Part shown: in pieces, positions 23,200 to 36,889 of the stretch | Layout of the letters: each line of letters starts with the position of its first letter | Numbering within the stretch: position 1 is the stretch's first letter | NCBI GenBank assembly: GCA_030062745.1 | Contig: CP099839.1 | Span: 28,333,451-28,397,450, forward strand | Direction of reading: 5' to 3' | DNA length: 64,000 bases | Origin: Capitulum mitella | Lineage: Eukaryota; Arthropoda; Thecostraca; Pollicipedomorpha; Pollicipedidae | The notes under the pieces: model-generated | The model's database searches: none | Seen by the model: the letters and a program-made list of their open reading frames with translations, nothing else | What the model was told of the DNA's origin: nothing | Translations under genes and position numbers: made by a program

Positions 23200-26100
23200 T
23201 GAGAGGTTCCGAGCCTGCCGCTCCGCAGTGTTGCAGGGGACGAGTTTTTGTCACGATGCGTTGCGTAACCGACAGTGACGAACGTGTGCATTATGCTCGT
23301 TTGTTGTTGTTCTATGTCAGCGTGCGCGTGCGTTCGTCAAATCTATCGCACAAGCATTGGCGCAGACAGCCGGTAAACGAATAACCATCTCTTAGCAACA
23401 GCACCTAGACGTTTGTCTTGCCCTTCGAACAGTAAGGCACCCAGTCACTTCTCACAGGGCTCTCCAGATATCCCCTGCTATTTGAGGAGCAAACACGAAG
23501 CGTGGTCTCGCACTTATTGGCGAAAAGTTGGACGTGGCCATTTCGTTACGCTCCCCACTGAGGCATTCCACGATAAACTGATCGCTGAAATGAAAAACCA
23601 ACACCCTTATTTCTCAGATATTGGCATAACCTTGTCTGTTCGGGTTACCCGGTACCCTGAATCGGCCGGTGTAATTTCCAGTTTGATGTTACGTATGGTT
23701 TTCGAGTTAAAGCCTCGCACATTTTTTACAAATCATGACAGATGATTGTTTTAACGGCCTGTATCACCTATAATAATACAAGGAACATAATGAAATTGCA
23801 TATCATTATCTTTACGTGCAAATTCTCATCCCATGACCTTATAAGCTTAGATCACGTGACCTAGCTTGACACGAAAGCAGAGAAAATTTTGACTTTCTTG
23901 CCAAAATGAGTCTTGGTGAACTGTCGTTAAGCTGCAGAAGCACGGAGACAGAACTTTTCGACGAATGTTTTCATGAAATCTATATTGTCACACGGGTCAA
24001 CTCGCAAAACACAGCTTGGGAAGGAAACTGTATTCTGATGCAGTGTTACCTCCGTTTCAGGCCGTGCAGCGCTTAGGTGGTAAAAGAAATGTGCTTCTTG
24101 GTGTTATGACTTGCTCTTTATAGGTTTATTGATTATATTGACTTTGGGTAGTCAAATATAATCCATAAACCTATGAATAGCGAGCATCAAGCAACACATT
24201 TTCTATACTATCCAAGCGCTGCACGACTTGAAACGAAATCCAGGTCATCTCGAGATCACCATTCTTGGAAGTATCGCAACTCATCATCAATTTCAGACGA
24301 ATGCTCGCTTCTTTACATATCAATGGTATAAGTCACTATCTGACAGTAAAACGATGTTAGTGCTAGGCATGCATGACAATCCATTCCCCGCATCGTCTAC
24401 AAAACTTCAGCAACCTGCCAGGGGCGGACGCAGGTGACATCATAAAAAGGCAATGCAAAGTCATGTGTAGGTGGGTTCTTGATGCTGAAAACAATGTTTT
24501 TCATTTGTTGTGTGTTTGCATGTTGCTGTTGTAAACGATTTTTATGCAATGTTTACCATGCATGTCATACCTCTGATTTAAAGTACACATTTTGTAGAGT
24601 GGACACAAATAAAGGTCATGGGCGGACCAAGGCAGAACAATTTTGTAGGCTACACTGCGACCCATTTTTCCAATGGACTACATCATTAGTTTCAACCATT
24701 TCATGGCATTTATTGAAAACGCATGTACGAAATATACTTATACACGGGTTGGCAGGGGTAGATTCAGGAAAAAGGGAGGCTAGCAAAAAGGAAGATAAAA
24801 AAGAAAGTCTGGTTTTACCAACACGTCATTGGCACTTTCCCTTAAATACCGTCACCCGGTTTTGGTTTCCTGGACTCGTCCTTGATGCCTTTAATAACTT
24901 GTAACCATTGCGTTCGGTAAGGGTATGGACATCGGGCCAGTCAACAGTTTAAGCGAGTGGAAAAGAAGTCCAAAATTTTGGAGATATCTGCCTCCCCCAT
25001 ATTCAGAACTCTTAATCCGTCACTGTCTAAAAAATGATTCCAGACATGTTCCGGGTTATCTCAAGGCTAAAAATTAGTTAGCATCGGAGTCAAAATAAGT
25101 ACCTGAAGCGCTGGATGCCATAAGACGAAAATCAGTCGTTTTCCACTTTTCCTCCCTATAAAGGGCGGAACTGACGTGTTTTGATAACTTTGTATATATG
25201 AAAAGTTAGCTCGATCACCAACTTTTGTTTGAGTCCTTTTTTTGTCAAAAGCGGTGCAGTGGATCTGCATACATCGAGGGGGGACGAATCGACCCTACAC
25301 GAATTTTAGGCTAAATCCGCCGTATGAAAATAGGGTTATAATCCCTGGGCCACTAACGCACATGAGATTTAACGTCATCTTTGTTTTTCAATACACATCG
25401 TTGACACAGTTAAACTGAAACCTGCCTGAAGTCATTAAACTGGGTTATGCATCTGCTGTCAGGAGACATCCTGCTCAGGGTGCCTGGCGTGGAAAGGCGA
25501 GTATTTTTTCACTCATTTGACTTAGGCTGGACTCGGGAGTATGAGGTATGCAGCCTATAATGTCAGAGGTATTTTGAAACAAAACACTAATTTACGCACT
25601 CATTGTTATTCCCAGTCACAGCATGGCCTGATATGAAAGTTAAACTCAGCCAAAACAGGGCCACGTCCCTTTCCAATGTTCTCGTTTTGGGGGCAAACGT
25701 ATGCCATAATTTGAACTGAATTACCATATTTATCGAGTTCCATCTTCGATACTGTTGCTATTACCGATACCATTATTCGATAAAGAAAAGTCACCAAGGC
25801 TCATTTTGGCACAAAAAAGTTAGGTTTTACACACCCGTCGTGTTCAGCTAGGCCACGTAACCTACGGTCACAAAGCAGAGATTTCAAAATTTTGCACAAA
25901 TTAAAAAAACGAAATATGAAAAGTAATTTTTGCACCACTGCGAGACTGCTGGTCTTGTATTCTCGCAGGAGAATACAATCCAATAATCCACCAACCGCCA
26001 TCCAAACGGTAACCACCCCACGCACTCTCCCAAAAATGTTCCAGACTATAACTCAAAAATCATCATCAAAGTGATGAATCAAAAACCATAAGCTGGATCA

Positions 26101-26409
26101 AACTGAAAATTCTGCAGGTGGATTCGGGGCACCAGATAAGCCCAACAACAACTTTATGGCAAAATCTGGCGGACGAAGACGTTGGGCCCCGGTCGGTCTG
26201 CGTACGGAATACACCAACTAGTGCCCCCTCTTGCATGACAACATTAAAATGACAACATTAAAAACATTAACATTAAAAAGCAAATAACTTTTTGTTGCAT
26301 ATAGCTCTCCGTGAACGCTTTGCATAGCACCATATCTGTTGTCAGGATTGAAATCAAAGATGATTTCATTATTTATTACATTGAGATTATTATGTGTATT
26401 ATTTATTAC
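23200..26409. other. no recognisable gene; possible element relic at about 24955-25336
   Basis: Mostly AT-rich. Near 25275-25336 a GAGGGGGGACGAATCGACCC segment precedes GAAAATAGGG and then TTATAA. This recalls the right end of family B (AATAGGG then TTAA). A block at 25626-25660 (GGCCTGATATGAAAGTTAAACT) recalls the family B interior. These may be old relatives. Frames at 23413-23745 and 24479-24904 (110 and 141 codons) are unrecognised. Confidence 0.35.
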
Positions 26410-26520
26410 GTATATATATATATAGAGAGAGAGAGAGAGAAAGAGAGAGAGAGGGAAGGAAAAGGAGAAGGAAAGAGAGAAAGGAAGAGGGAGAAAGAAA
26501 GAGAGAGCTGAGAGAGGAAT
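26410..26520. repeat. compound (TA)n-(GA)n microsatellite
   Basis: A TA run passes into GAGA and GAAAG-like purine repeats. Confidence 0.9.
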
Positions 26521-27260
26521 GAGAGATTATTATATATACATTTATATTATTTATCTTCATGCATTACATTCATTTACATCACATTGGATTATACGTACAC
26601 ATTATTGAATGCAGTGTTATCAATATGTTTATCCCCTATTGTACTGTAATTGTCTGACTGGCAGTTTGATAGGCACTCGTAGTTTTGGGTGTTTAATGAA
26701 CAGGGGGACATGCTGACCGCAGAGCGGGTCGTGAGTCCGAGAGCGAAATACAAGACCCTCTGCGGACAACTGGCCTTTGATGAGAAATCCATATCTGACA
26801 TAATAACCAAGAGGGTCCGGAGAGAACGTAAGCATAAGCCGAACAAAAAAAGAAAATGGGTCAGGAAAGGGCCAAAAAGAGTTACGTGGTAAACGGCGAA
26901 CTCCTAAGGCCGATCGATCATCCCGCAGTCGCGCGCCAAGATTACTGCGAGGAAACGATTATTCCAGATCACTGGTGACGATTGGGCCATGCGATCTTTT
27001 CTTCCAGGACAGGTCATCGAATACCTGGGCTCCGTCAGTGGTCGGATTCCATAGCCAGGTTGTCCGCAACGCAGTAACCTCGCGAGCGAAAACACCGAGA
27101 GATTGCCTAACACACTCCACAAAGTAAGCATCGGATTACCCACCCAGTATTTCTCCTAAAAGCTCTGCGTCCTGAACGCAGCTTTTCTCTTAAAAGCCTG
27201 TGCTTCCTGCGGTGCGATTGTAGTGAACGCCGGGTTATGAGTGAGGGAGTTTTCCACGTC

Positions 27261-27271
<11 letters not shown>
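26521..27271. other. no recognisable gene
   Basis: No convincing frame. A short basic frame at 26689-26892 has no identifiable domain. Confidence 0.4.

Positions 27272-27320
<49 letters not shown>
27272..27320. repeat. (TA)n microsatellite next to the mariner end
   Basis: A TA run directly abuts the right side of the mariner-like element. Mariner elements target TA dinucleotides, so the run may have been the landing site. Confidence 0.85.
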
Positions 27321-27329
27321 ACATAACAT

Positions 27330-28469
27330 ATACCAGGCCCGTCACGAAAATAACGAAAATAACGAGAATGGTGCTGCAGCTCTTTTTATTTATTAAATTA
27401 AGAACCCAGCTGTGGTCGCCTTCAAAGGAGTTACTTTCTGAGTCCATGCAACGCCGCATACGATTCTGCCATGGCTCAAAGCAATGTGGCAGGTCACGTT
27501 CTGTAGGGCTGTTCAGGAGCTCCGTTATTTTTGCTTTCATCTCTTCTGCCGACAAAGAAATGGATTCCTTTGAGCATGGACCTTTTGAGCATGGATATTG
27601 GGAAGAGATAAAAGTAACAGGGAGCCAGATCTGGAGAAGAGGGTGGGTGCTCTAGTACAGTGATGTCTCCATTAGTTGAAAACTGCTTCACAGACAAAGC
27701 GCTGTGTGCTGGCGCGTTGTCCTGGTGCAAAATCCACCCGTTTCTCCACAGTTCTGGCCGTTTTCTTCTCATTCTTAAGAGGAACTTCGCCAAAACTTCA
27801 GTGCAATACTGCTGATTAACAGTGTAGCCGCTGCGAATTCCCTCTGCCATTACAGTACCCTGAACATCGAAGAAAACAGCCAACATGGCCTTGAACTTCG
27901 AGCGACTCCTGCATTTTCTTTGTCTTTTAAGATGTTGGCGACTTCCAACGTATGGGCCGTCGCTTGGTTTCCGGATCATTCGAGAATATCTATGTCCCAT
28001 CGCAAGTAATTACAGAATGCAACAAAGCTGATTCGTTCTCAGTGCGTTGCAACAAGTCAGAACACATGCCCCTTCGAAGTTCTTTTGATTCATCCGAAAA
28101 CATTTTTGGAACCATTATTGCGCCAACTTTATTCATGTTCAATGCTTTCGTTAGAATGCAACCGAACACTTTCCCTGTCAAAATAAACCTCCTCAGCTAT
28201 TGCTCGAACACCCAGCCTGCGGTCCGATCGAGTCACATCTTGCGCTTTTCCAATGTTTTCAGAGGTAACTGCCGTGCCTGGACGGCGTGGGCGGTCTGCA
28301 TCTGTCACGCTTTGCCTTCCTAAAAACGTTTGTACCAATCAAAAACGCGCGCACGAGACATGTAGTCGTCACTACAAGTCTCAGACAGTAACTGAAACAC
28401 CCTTCCCGGGTTCTGAGGTTTCACGAGAAGCCTGAAGTTAACTCGTGGTTCTGTTTCGCAGTCCGGCAT
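27330..28469 (-). pseudogene. inactive mariner transposase (DD34D type)
   Basis: Reading the minus strand, ATG at 28467-28469 starts MPDCETEPR. Then the DNA-binding motif SRARVFDWYKRF appears near 28370-28335, the linker GRPGTAV-like region, DLLQRTE, and the first catalytic Asp in ITCDGT (about 27995). The second Asp is in HQDNAPAH, in a later frame. The third acidic residue, normally in APCDF, is Tyr in APCYF (codon 27614-27616). The C-terminus KITELLNSP..LPHCFEPW..RMRRC..FEGDH follows in another frame. Stops near the N-terminus, at least two frameshifts, a small duplication around 27570-27595 and the lost Asp make it dead. The ACCAGGCCCGTCACGAAAAT stretch at 27330-27350 is the likely right terminal repeat. 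The left one was not found. Confidence 0.8.
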
Positions 28470-29344
28470 TTTCCGACCGAACGTAAGAACAAGTCTTTAC
28501 TTCAGCACGCGCCCGTTTGCACTGAGTGAAACGATCAAGTCAAGCCTTGTCACACTGTGACAGGCTAGACCGCGTTCACTGCCAGACTGGTTGCCTCACC
28601 CGCTCTTTGTTTCCGAGTTATAGTGCCAGTCTCGTTACTTTTGTATCCTTCAGAATGCGACTTACATCAAATGATAGCTGTATTTTGAAGGAAGTTTGCG
28701 CATAACTTCATGTTCCGGGAATATAATTTTCGGGGAAAACTTTGAAGAGTGTAAATGTAAACACTGCATGCACACTTAAAGACCATGTTTTGGACCATGA
28801 AAGACCATGAAAGACCTTCCACCATAAAACGATGTTAGTGAGAACAAAAGTGATGCAAAATCCCAAAGCAAATATGTTCAGATTGTTCTCACTGTATGCC
28901 TTTTTCGGAAGCCATATAATGAGGATCCCTGCGCGTTGTTTGCTTCGCCACTAGAAAAACAATTAGCCTGCCAGTTTGCTACATATCGAATGTAACTGTC
29001 CACTTGAAAAGTTTGCAGCTATTACATACAGTTCTGGACTGTTCGTATTATATATTTAGTTGCTTATATTGTATCCGACTACTTCTTAACTCTTCATGTA
29101 GTTCTTACGCTGTTTAATCTGTTATAATCGACTGCGGACACACTATTTTAGCTGAAAACGTTACGTTGCTTTGGCGACTTGATGTTTGTCTGTAAAAACT
29201 AACATATTTGCTGTTAAAAAATTAAAGTCATCCGAAGTTACGGCTGGACGCAGAAGACTACAGCGAAACTGGCAAAGCAACTCTTCGGCAAAGGAGGTTC
29301 ACATAAACAAATCAACTTGCTGCGGATGTCCTCGAATGTTCCTT
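28470..29344. other. no recognisable gene
   Basis: Probably includes the left flank of the mariner element up to about 28650, then AT-rich unique sequence. Confidence 0.4.
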
Positions 29345-30580
29345 TTAACCCGCGCACGACCGTCGGTCGGTTTCGAACATGCGCGACTGCGGGGGCAGTT
29401 GGCGGCCCCCCCCCCCCTCCTCTAACTCACGAACGGTTGGTCGCACGATAAGAAATAAGCATACCGTTGGAAAGCTTGTGACGAGTAGAGCTCGAAACTG
29501 GTCTCATTTTTAGTTTTAGATAATATGTAAGCAGTTTACGCCCTATGTATGTTTTCTCACAGTCAAATGCATGAGACCGAGAAATGGCCTGAATCTCTAG
29601 GGCTGTGACTAATAACGCATAGGTAAAGGCACCAGCGCACAAGTAAAGGTCCGCTGATGCCGATACACGTATAATTTCCCAGATTTGTTCAATATATACG
29701 CCGAAACGTTGAGTTCAAGACACGGCAATTCTCGCGCCAGTTGCAGGCGTGCGCCGCTGCCGTATGCAGTAACAAATTGACGGAAACTAATTTTAGCGTT
29801 CCTTTATTTTCGCGAAAAAGACGATCTACATTTTACATGTACATTTTATTGATCTTAGTCGTTTTTGTGATGGTTTTTCATGCTTAAATTTTGGAAAAAT
29901 TCATTAGTTACCATTCTACACAATTGGCGGAGCTTTATTCGCGAGAGCCTGTTTACTTCTAAAATATGCTATTTTTTCGAACGTTTTGAGGTTCCTGGTA
30001 TTACTTACGTCTGTGCAAGCTAGTTCTGCCATTTTCTACCCATTCTGAGTAATTCATCACCGATTTTGACGGTGGTACATTTGGCTCACAACAGTTATTC
30101 GTGACCTGACCTCAGGTCAATGGCTGGAAGTCATTGATACTTTGCTCAATGACGGTAACTAGATGTCTGCTTTACTTCACACTAAAAATGTTGTGAAATA
30201 TTCCGTCATTTTCCGAAAAAAACGACGACATGTCTTGAAAATGGGCTTGAGCTCAGGTCAATGACCCGGAAAACTTCGAAAAATCTGAGATTGTAGATCT
30301 GTTGCATCTATCACGATCACTAATCCCTGAAAATATTATTGAGATATCTTGTTTTGCGAAAAAGTTAGAGGCCGCTAAACTTTTTTGGACATAGGTCCGT
30401 TTGACCTAACCTAGGTAGGCACCTGACCTGACCCGAGTCAAAATTCTGACACGAGATGTAAAATTGGTAAAGCAAAAGGTGCACAAAGTTTCGTGACTCT
30501 GTGTTTGTTCGTTCTCTCACAATCCCAGAAAAACCTCAGGGGGGCAGTCAACCCCCCCTCCCCAGTCGGGGACGGGTTAA
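29345..30580 (+). mobile_element. family A element, copy 2
   Basis: TTAA at 29345-29348 is followed by CCCGCGCACGACCGTCGG, and CAGTCGGGGACGGG precedes TTAA at 30577-30580. It is collinear with 4543-5763 throughout and diverges mainly by substitutions. Differences include the length of the G and C runs in the subterminal hairpins: a C run at 29407-29418, and a GGGGGG..CCCCCCC arrangement near 30538-30562. The cluster of TGACCT hexamers (30402-30435) is retained. No transposase frame. Confidence 0.75.
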
Positions 30581-31189
30581 AACTCAATGATTGCAGGAGT
30601 TTTTGGCAGCTTACCAACCTTGCGGGACTGGACGTAAAATAAGAAGGGGGGTTCTTGAGCTAGGTAAGCAAGCAGCGTGATAGCTGGTTTAGTTAAATTC
30701 TGCACAGGGCATACGAAGCAAAGTCCAGAATGAAGTGAAGCAATGAGATGTCATTAACGGAGAGAGATGAAAGCCCACAAATTTGTGCTTGTTTTTCTAT
30801 TTTGAAGGCTTCAGCGCCGCCCATACTGTTTTATGCATTCCGACCGATCCAGGCACTGACCGAACTAGGTAATCGGCCAATGAAAAGTCGTCTTACTGGC
30901 TAGCGCCAAGTTATGCTTTGCGCTGTGATGACTTGAACAAGTTTTATTACACACGCTATCTTCTGTCAAATTCCTAGCATGTACATCTCTGTTTTAAAAT
31001 GTTCGTAATTTCCCATACGGACTTTCCCGTTACCGTTCACCTGCCGTCTTTGTATGCGAGTTATTGGAATTCTTAATCCACTGTCTTGCGGGACTTACTA
31101 ATCCCATTTCGTAATCGTATCTTCTCATCGCCCCTTTCTTTCTCAACAATGTCTCGGGTGAGTGGAATTTCCTTGGGAGGCCTCCCGTT
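30581..31189. other. no recognisable gene
   Basis: AT-rich sequence leading into the GC island. Confidence 0.45.
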
Positions 31190-31830
31190 AACCGTTCGCT
31201 CGAACTGGAACAGGCGGCGCGCGCCGGCCGGCCACCGCCGCTGTCGCTGTTCCCAGATACGGATCTGGCGGCACGACATCTACCTTAGCCGCACAGGAGC
31301 CGCGCCATTTACACGGAACCGCTCCCGGGGCGGCGGCCGCCGGCGCTGCGTGGAACCGCCTGGCGGACACGCCTCGACGACAGCCGCGGGCGCGTCCGGC
31401 CACGGGATCGACCGGCCGCCGCGCAAGGTGAGGGACCGAAACCCGGCCGACCGGCAGGATTCCTGGACGGCTGCGGCCGCCTCAAATATTGATGACCGCG
31501 GGCTAGGGTTTCCTGAAGGCTACCCACGGCCGCGTCGACCTCAATGAGCGCACACCCCCGCGGCGCGGCGCGCGATTGGCGGACCGCGGTCGGCCGGCGC
31601 GGTCCCGGCCGCCGATTGGTCGTCCATCACGTCATCGCGGCCCCGTCGGGAAACCCTCAGCAAACAACACGGTCTCTGGTCGCCGTGAAGGCGGAGAATC
31701 GATTTCGTCGACGCGTGCCTCGCGGCGGTCGCGTGTCGGCGGCTCAACCCGGCTGCTCTAATCAGCGGACACGTCGCTTCCGGAGAGCTTCCGGAGACCG
31801 GCGTGGTACGCTCGCCCGGCCGAGATTCCG
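31190..31830. other. GC- and CpG-rich island
   Basis: A sharp shift to CGG/CCGG-rich sequence with open frames on both strands, flanked by AT-rich DNA. It could be a promoter island or unmethylated GC-rich exon DNA. No frame gives a recognisable protein, and neighbouring frames are equally open. Confidence 0.4.
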
Positions 31831-33034
31831 TGAACGCGCAGTTCCCGGTTTCATGAATGGAAATCGGTGAATTTTTAACCAGGATGTTCCTGCGATAAGT
31901 CGGAAGCACACGACGGCGAGTGACGGCGCTCGGGTGGTGATGGCTGAAGCCTGGGCCGTTCTCTGGTGCGAGAGACGCTGTAAACGCGACAGCATAGTGA
32001 TCCGGGAGAGGGATTGTGAAGCTCTCATTATCAGGGTGAGAGAGTCACTGCGCTGTTTTATAATCCAAGTCCTTGCACAAGGTCTCCGGGGACTGTGCAA
32101 AGCTTACAAATGCGCTCGCCAGAACAGCCTTTTGCGGGAGAGATCTCCGAAATGGTGTATTAAAGGCTTCATCAAGGATATTTGCTGGCAGTCCCGTGCT
32201 TGGATTCATTCCTGGCTTCTTTGCCAGGGACTGTCACACCATTTTGAACCCCAGGATGCCAAAAAACATGGCATGATGATGGCTGAAACAGCTGAGCAAA
32301 AGCAGGTGCTTGCATGCATTTTATGTTAGCGATTTTTTGTCGAATATATGACAGAATGTCGTATGTTTTTTTAGAAAGTACAGTTACTCGAATATCACAC
32401 CGCTCTCAGTTCAACAAAAAATAGGGACGTTTGGGGCATTTGAAAGTCAGGATCGTCTTAAATTCAACTGGTTTTAGTGCATGATTCCGGTATTTTACAA
32501 ATTCCTGGCATGTTGCGAGAACCGCGACTTGGAACAAATTCCAAGATAGCCTCAGTCTGGGCACCGTATAAGCAGTCCTGTGAGTAGCCTTGACATACTT
32601 TTCGTCGCTCCACAGCTTTCAATGCCGGTTGAATTGTTGCCATCGCCATTACTTCAGCATTGTGAATCCTAACGCACTTGCTGCTGCGTGTTGCTATTCG
32701 CTGTTAGCCAACAGCAGCACCGTTGCGGTGTAAGCGTATCACCACAACCAACGCATATTTAACTGGGTTTTAAGTATGACGAGAATCAGATTTTAACTCG
32801 AGTGAAAAACTAAACCCTCGCCAGTATCCGCTGTTTGACCATCTTCGACAGTACAGTACAGAGCGACGAAACAAAAAATATCGTGCAACGAGGTGTTTTT
32901 AGCTACACGATGAAGCCCGGTTCGACCCGTTTGGCGACATTACCGGCGGCATCAAAAAAGGTCATATCAACGGATTTTTGTTTTCATTGGATTCTACGCA
33001 ATCTAACTTTTAGGGCGCTTTCAACACGCGCGGT
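31831..33034. other. no recognisable gene
   Basis: A 131-codon plus-strand frame (31934-32329), rich in Arg and Cys, is unrecognised. No clear splice or promoter context. Confidence 0.4.
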
Positions 33035-33126
33035 GGGAAAGGATTTCGCGCTAACGCGCGTTGGAAGAGGGACACTTTTATGCGCCGTCCAGTCTCGGAA
33101 ACAGAAAGAGCTGGAGACACGAGATT

Positions 33127-35616
33127 TTAACCGCATTCCCGGAGGGCTCGACGGTATGGCCGACTCCCAGCGGGGGTGGATTCGGCCCCCCTGAGATCTC
33201 GAGAACTACATACCCGATTTCATCGCAACCAATTTAGGTTGCTTCGATTTACCACGACACAAATTACATTTTTATAAAAAGAAGTTTCCAAAATTTTGAA
33301 AGGGTGGATACAGGGGGACAAAAAGTCAAAATGGCAGATATTTTTGAATTTGTTATAACTATTGTTTATGGGCCGATTTTGATGAAATTGGCATGAGTCG
33401 AGAGATTATGGATAGGACTTTTACCATTGGTACATACATTTGAAATCTTGAGAAAATTCGTAGACGTTCATAGGGTTGCGGAAACAGGAGGATTCGTTTT
33501 TTTCTAAAACTGAACCAACGAAAACGTTAAAAACACTCTTTTAGTTTCTACTTATCATGTTACGCTGGAGAAGCACAAATCGTATCACAATGTTTGTATA
33601 TTACCATATTTTTCTTTAGGTTATTTATGTATTGTTATTATTATATTATAATTATTATTATATTATTTTTAGGTTTTGTTTTTCTAATAGGCGGTGACAG
33701 GGACATGAAAAAGGGTGAACTGTTATGGTGACACGTTCTTCAGATCAGCTTACGACCACTGACCTTAAATGATCTCCAATGACCTTAGAATGACTTGAAA
33801 TGATCCTGCGTGCATTTCGTATTATTCGAAAACGTCTCCAATCATTTGAATTGACTCTATTGCTAAAATTCCAATTTACATCTGTTGTGATATAGGTCAC
33901 GCACACTGATATTCTAGGTCATAGCTCCGTGACCCGACCTGATATCAATCTTAAACTTGTGTTAAAAGTAGAGGGCACCCTTCTAAGTCATATATACTCC
34001 GACTCTGGCATTTCAAAGAGTAGCCTTAACCGCATTCCCGGCAGGGGGGCTGAATCCGCCCCCCCTCGGGTTTTTTGCTTGCCAATTCCAGAATTTTTAA
34101 CACAGCTTCACGAAACTTGGTGGCTTTTCCTAGCTATTCTTTATACGCGCCGTGACAAAATTTCAAAACTCTATTTTGCTCAGGGGCGGAGCCAGGCAAC
34201 GTTTTTGGGAGGCACCTCAGGCCATTTTTGGCCATGTTGAGGGTAAAAGGAAAATGTCTGCCAAAAACAGAGTTTTAACGATAGAACTTAAAACTTTATA
34301 TGGATGTATAGCTAAACAGTTGGGCAATGTGCAGACGTAGTTTCGTTTATCTGAGGTCATTTTACAAGGTCAGGTCAAGGTCAAAAGTCAAAATTTGTTT
34401 TTTCGCAATAATGTCGGCGCCATTTTTTCAAATGCCAAACCTGGAATACATATGACGTAGAACGGTGTCTTCTACTTGTGTACCAAGTTTCAGCTTGGTA
34501 TCAGGTCGGGTCACGGAGCTATGACCTAAAATGTCAGTGCGCGTACCCTGTATCGCAATAGCCATAAAATGAAATTTTTGAAACAGAGTGAATTCAAATG
34601 ATTGAAAACGTTTATAGATAATATTAGATGCACACGAGATCATTTCAAGTGACCCCAAGGTCACTGGAGGTCATTTAAGGACAAAAGTCACAAGATGATC
34701 TGAGAAACGGGCGACCATGACAGTTCCCCCTTTTTCATGTTCCTGGCACCGACTATGCTAACATTATACAAACAATGTAATGCGATTTGTACTTCTCTAG
34801 TATAACATGACTAGCAGAAGCCAAAGAAAGGTGTTTGCGTGTTTTGTTCATTCATTTGTTAGAAAACTAATCCTTCTATTTTTGAAACTCTGTGAACGCC
34901 CATGAATTTTCCCAGAATTTCAGATTTGCGGACCTTTGGTAAAAGCCCTATCCATAATCTCTCGATTCATGCCAGTTTTATCAAAATCGGTCGATAAACA
35001 ATGAAGTTATAAGAGGTCCAAAAGTACCCCCATTTTGACATTTTTGCCCCCTGTACCCACAAATTTCACAATTTTGAAAATTTCCTTTTACAAAAATGTC
35101 GTTCATGTCACGGCAAATCTATTGCCGTTTGTTGCGATGAAATCGGATGAGTAGTTCTCGAGATCTCAGGGGGGGGGGCCGAATCCGCCCCCGCCCCCCT
35201 CCGGGAATCGACCATACCGTCTAGCCCTCCGGGAATGGGGTTAAGATTACTACTATGGAACCAACTTTTCACTTTTGTCCTTGATCTGACCTTGTGAAGT
35301 GACCTCAGATAAACAAAATTGTATTTGCATGTTGCCCAACTATCAATTTATACATTCGTGTCAAGTTTCAAGTTGCGTTCTGAAAACACTATTTTTGGCA
35401 AACATTTTCTTTTCCCTTCAACAGGGCCAAAAATGACCTGAGGTGCCTCCCAAAAACGTTACTTGGCTCCGTTCCTAAGCAAAATAGAATTACAAAATTC
35501 TTAACACTATCTGTAAAAAATAGCCAGGAAAAGCCACCGAATTTCGTAAGTCTGGGTCAGAAATCCTGGAATTCGCAAGCAAAAAACCCAAAGGGGCGGA
35601 TTCAGCCCTCCCTCGG
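33127..35616 (+). mobile_element. family B element, copy 4, interrupted by copy 5
   Basis: TTAA at 33127-33130 starts the familiar left end (CCGCATTCCCGGAGGGCTCG) with its hairpin at about 33168-33195. The sequence follows copy 1 to about 34020, is interrupted at TTAA by copy 5, and resumes at 35245 with the TCACTTTTGTCCTTGATCTG segment. The right tip is missing: after TCAGCCCTCCCTCGGG (about 35602-35617) the family C sequence begins. AT-rich expansions at 33600-33680 are specific to this copy. Confidence 0.65.
34026..35244 (-). mobile_element. family B element, copy 5 (inverted, nested in copy 4)
   Basis: A complete copy from TTAA (34026-34029) to TTAA (35241-35244), in reverse orientation to its host copy. 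Both subterminal hairpins are present, with G and C runs at 34044-34065 and 35169-35198. The AGGTCA block contains an intact TCAAGGTCA at 34375-34383. Precise placement at TTAA inside another member of the same family is the clearest insertion event in the window. Confidence 0.8.
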
Positions 35617-36889
35617 GTCGAAATGGTCAACTTTGGGCACTTTCACGGCTCGTACAGGCCTTTCTGTACGGTTTTTCGGAAGAAACAGGAAAAGGTTGCG
35701 TGTCAGAGCGTTAAAACGCGGAGTACGACAATTTCCATTTGTTTGACGACTAGTAAAGGTTTTGGGTCGATGTCATGTCAGGTCATTGACATATGATGTA
35801 TTTTTTTTCTAATCTTCGCAGATCAGATTTTGAGCAACACGGAATACTGGTGCAGCTTGAATGTAAGTAATGGTGCCAAACGCATCATTCAACGTACTTT
35901 CAGTGAAGATAGCCAACATCGGCACATCTGATTACTTTCAGCATTCACTGACCTCCGCAAAGGACAATGAACTGAAGCGAAGCCACTGACCTTGGATGAG
36001 GTTTTTGACCCAAAGTAAACTTTGTTTACTGTTTGCTCTAGCGCTATTTCCTTAAAGTTGATCTAATCACATGATTTGATTGCTGTGAAACACGAACGAT
36101 CGACGAGTTACTGCATTGTCATAAACGTCACAAAGTAGCAGCGCCAGCCCCGATCCGTTCTTGAGATTTTCAACAAAAACAAGTGAGGGGCACAAAAGTG
36201 CTCTTGCCATTTCCTGTACTCGTTTTAAGGGGCCTAAAACGGCCTCTGATGATGAATAAGGATTCCGAAATTATTGTTCTTACGCAGAACGGTTCTCAGG
36301 CTTTGTCACCACTCCTTCGAGGTAAACAATAGGCCAGGCAGGTATGAGACATCAATTCATTACTTTATATTCTGTTATATTCCTTTTTCATATTTTTTCC
36401 ATGTGTTTCTCTAAAATTTCGTCGTCATTTTCTATTCTATATCAAAAGCTTTATAGGTCAGTGACCAATGAAGTTAATGATCCGTAACTTGCACAGAATT
36501 TGCAACAAGTTTCAAAACGCTGCTAGGAAACCCCAAGGAGGTAGAAGCCCTGCTCCCTGTAGTGACGGGTGTAAATGAACTAAAAGGTAATAATGAACCG
36601 AACTGACTCCTGGGTTTTCCGTACGATCTGTTGGAAAAAGCAACTCCGTTTCATACGAGGATGCGTTTTTTTAATATAAAAATATGCATAAACGATTAAA
36701 CGACTTGATACACCTTAGAAGACCTAAAGAAATGTTTTCTGACCGAGCATTTCTAATGGTGATTCCAAAACGCACCCTTAAAGTCCAAAACGTATGCTGT
36801 ACTTGAGCTCTAGTTTCGACATAAATCAGTGCCTCATTCCGATGGCTGTTGGCCTAACCTGACGAGACCTAAGGCAAAGTAAATTACCT

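Noticed and set aside
24479..24904. 141-codon frame with Cys-rich N-terminus
   Set aside because: The hydrophobic Cys-rich start resembles a signal or membrane segment, but the rest has no pattern and there is no splice or promoter support.
27272..27320. Possible CRISPR-like or structured array among the TA repeats
   Set aside because: Simple dinucleotide repeats in a eukaryotic setting; there are no spaced direct repeats.
28590..28660. Candidate left terminal inverted repeat of the mariner element
   Set aside because: The similarity to the right end is weak and partly in direct rather than inverted orientation.
31934..32329. 131-codon frame beside the 31.2-31.8 kb GC island
   Set aside because: No recognisable family and no supporting splice structure.
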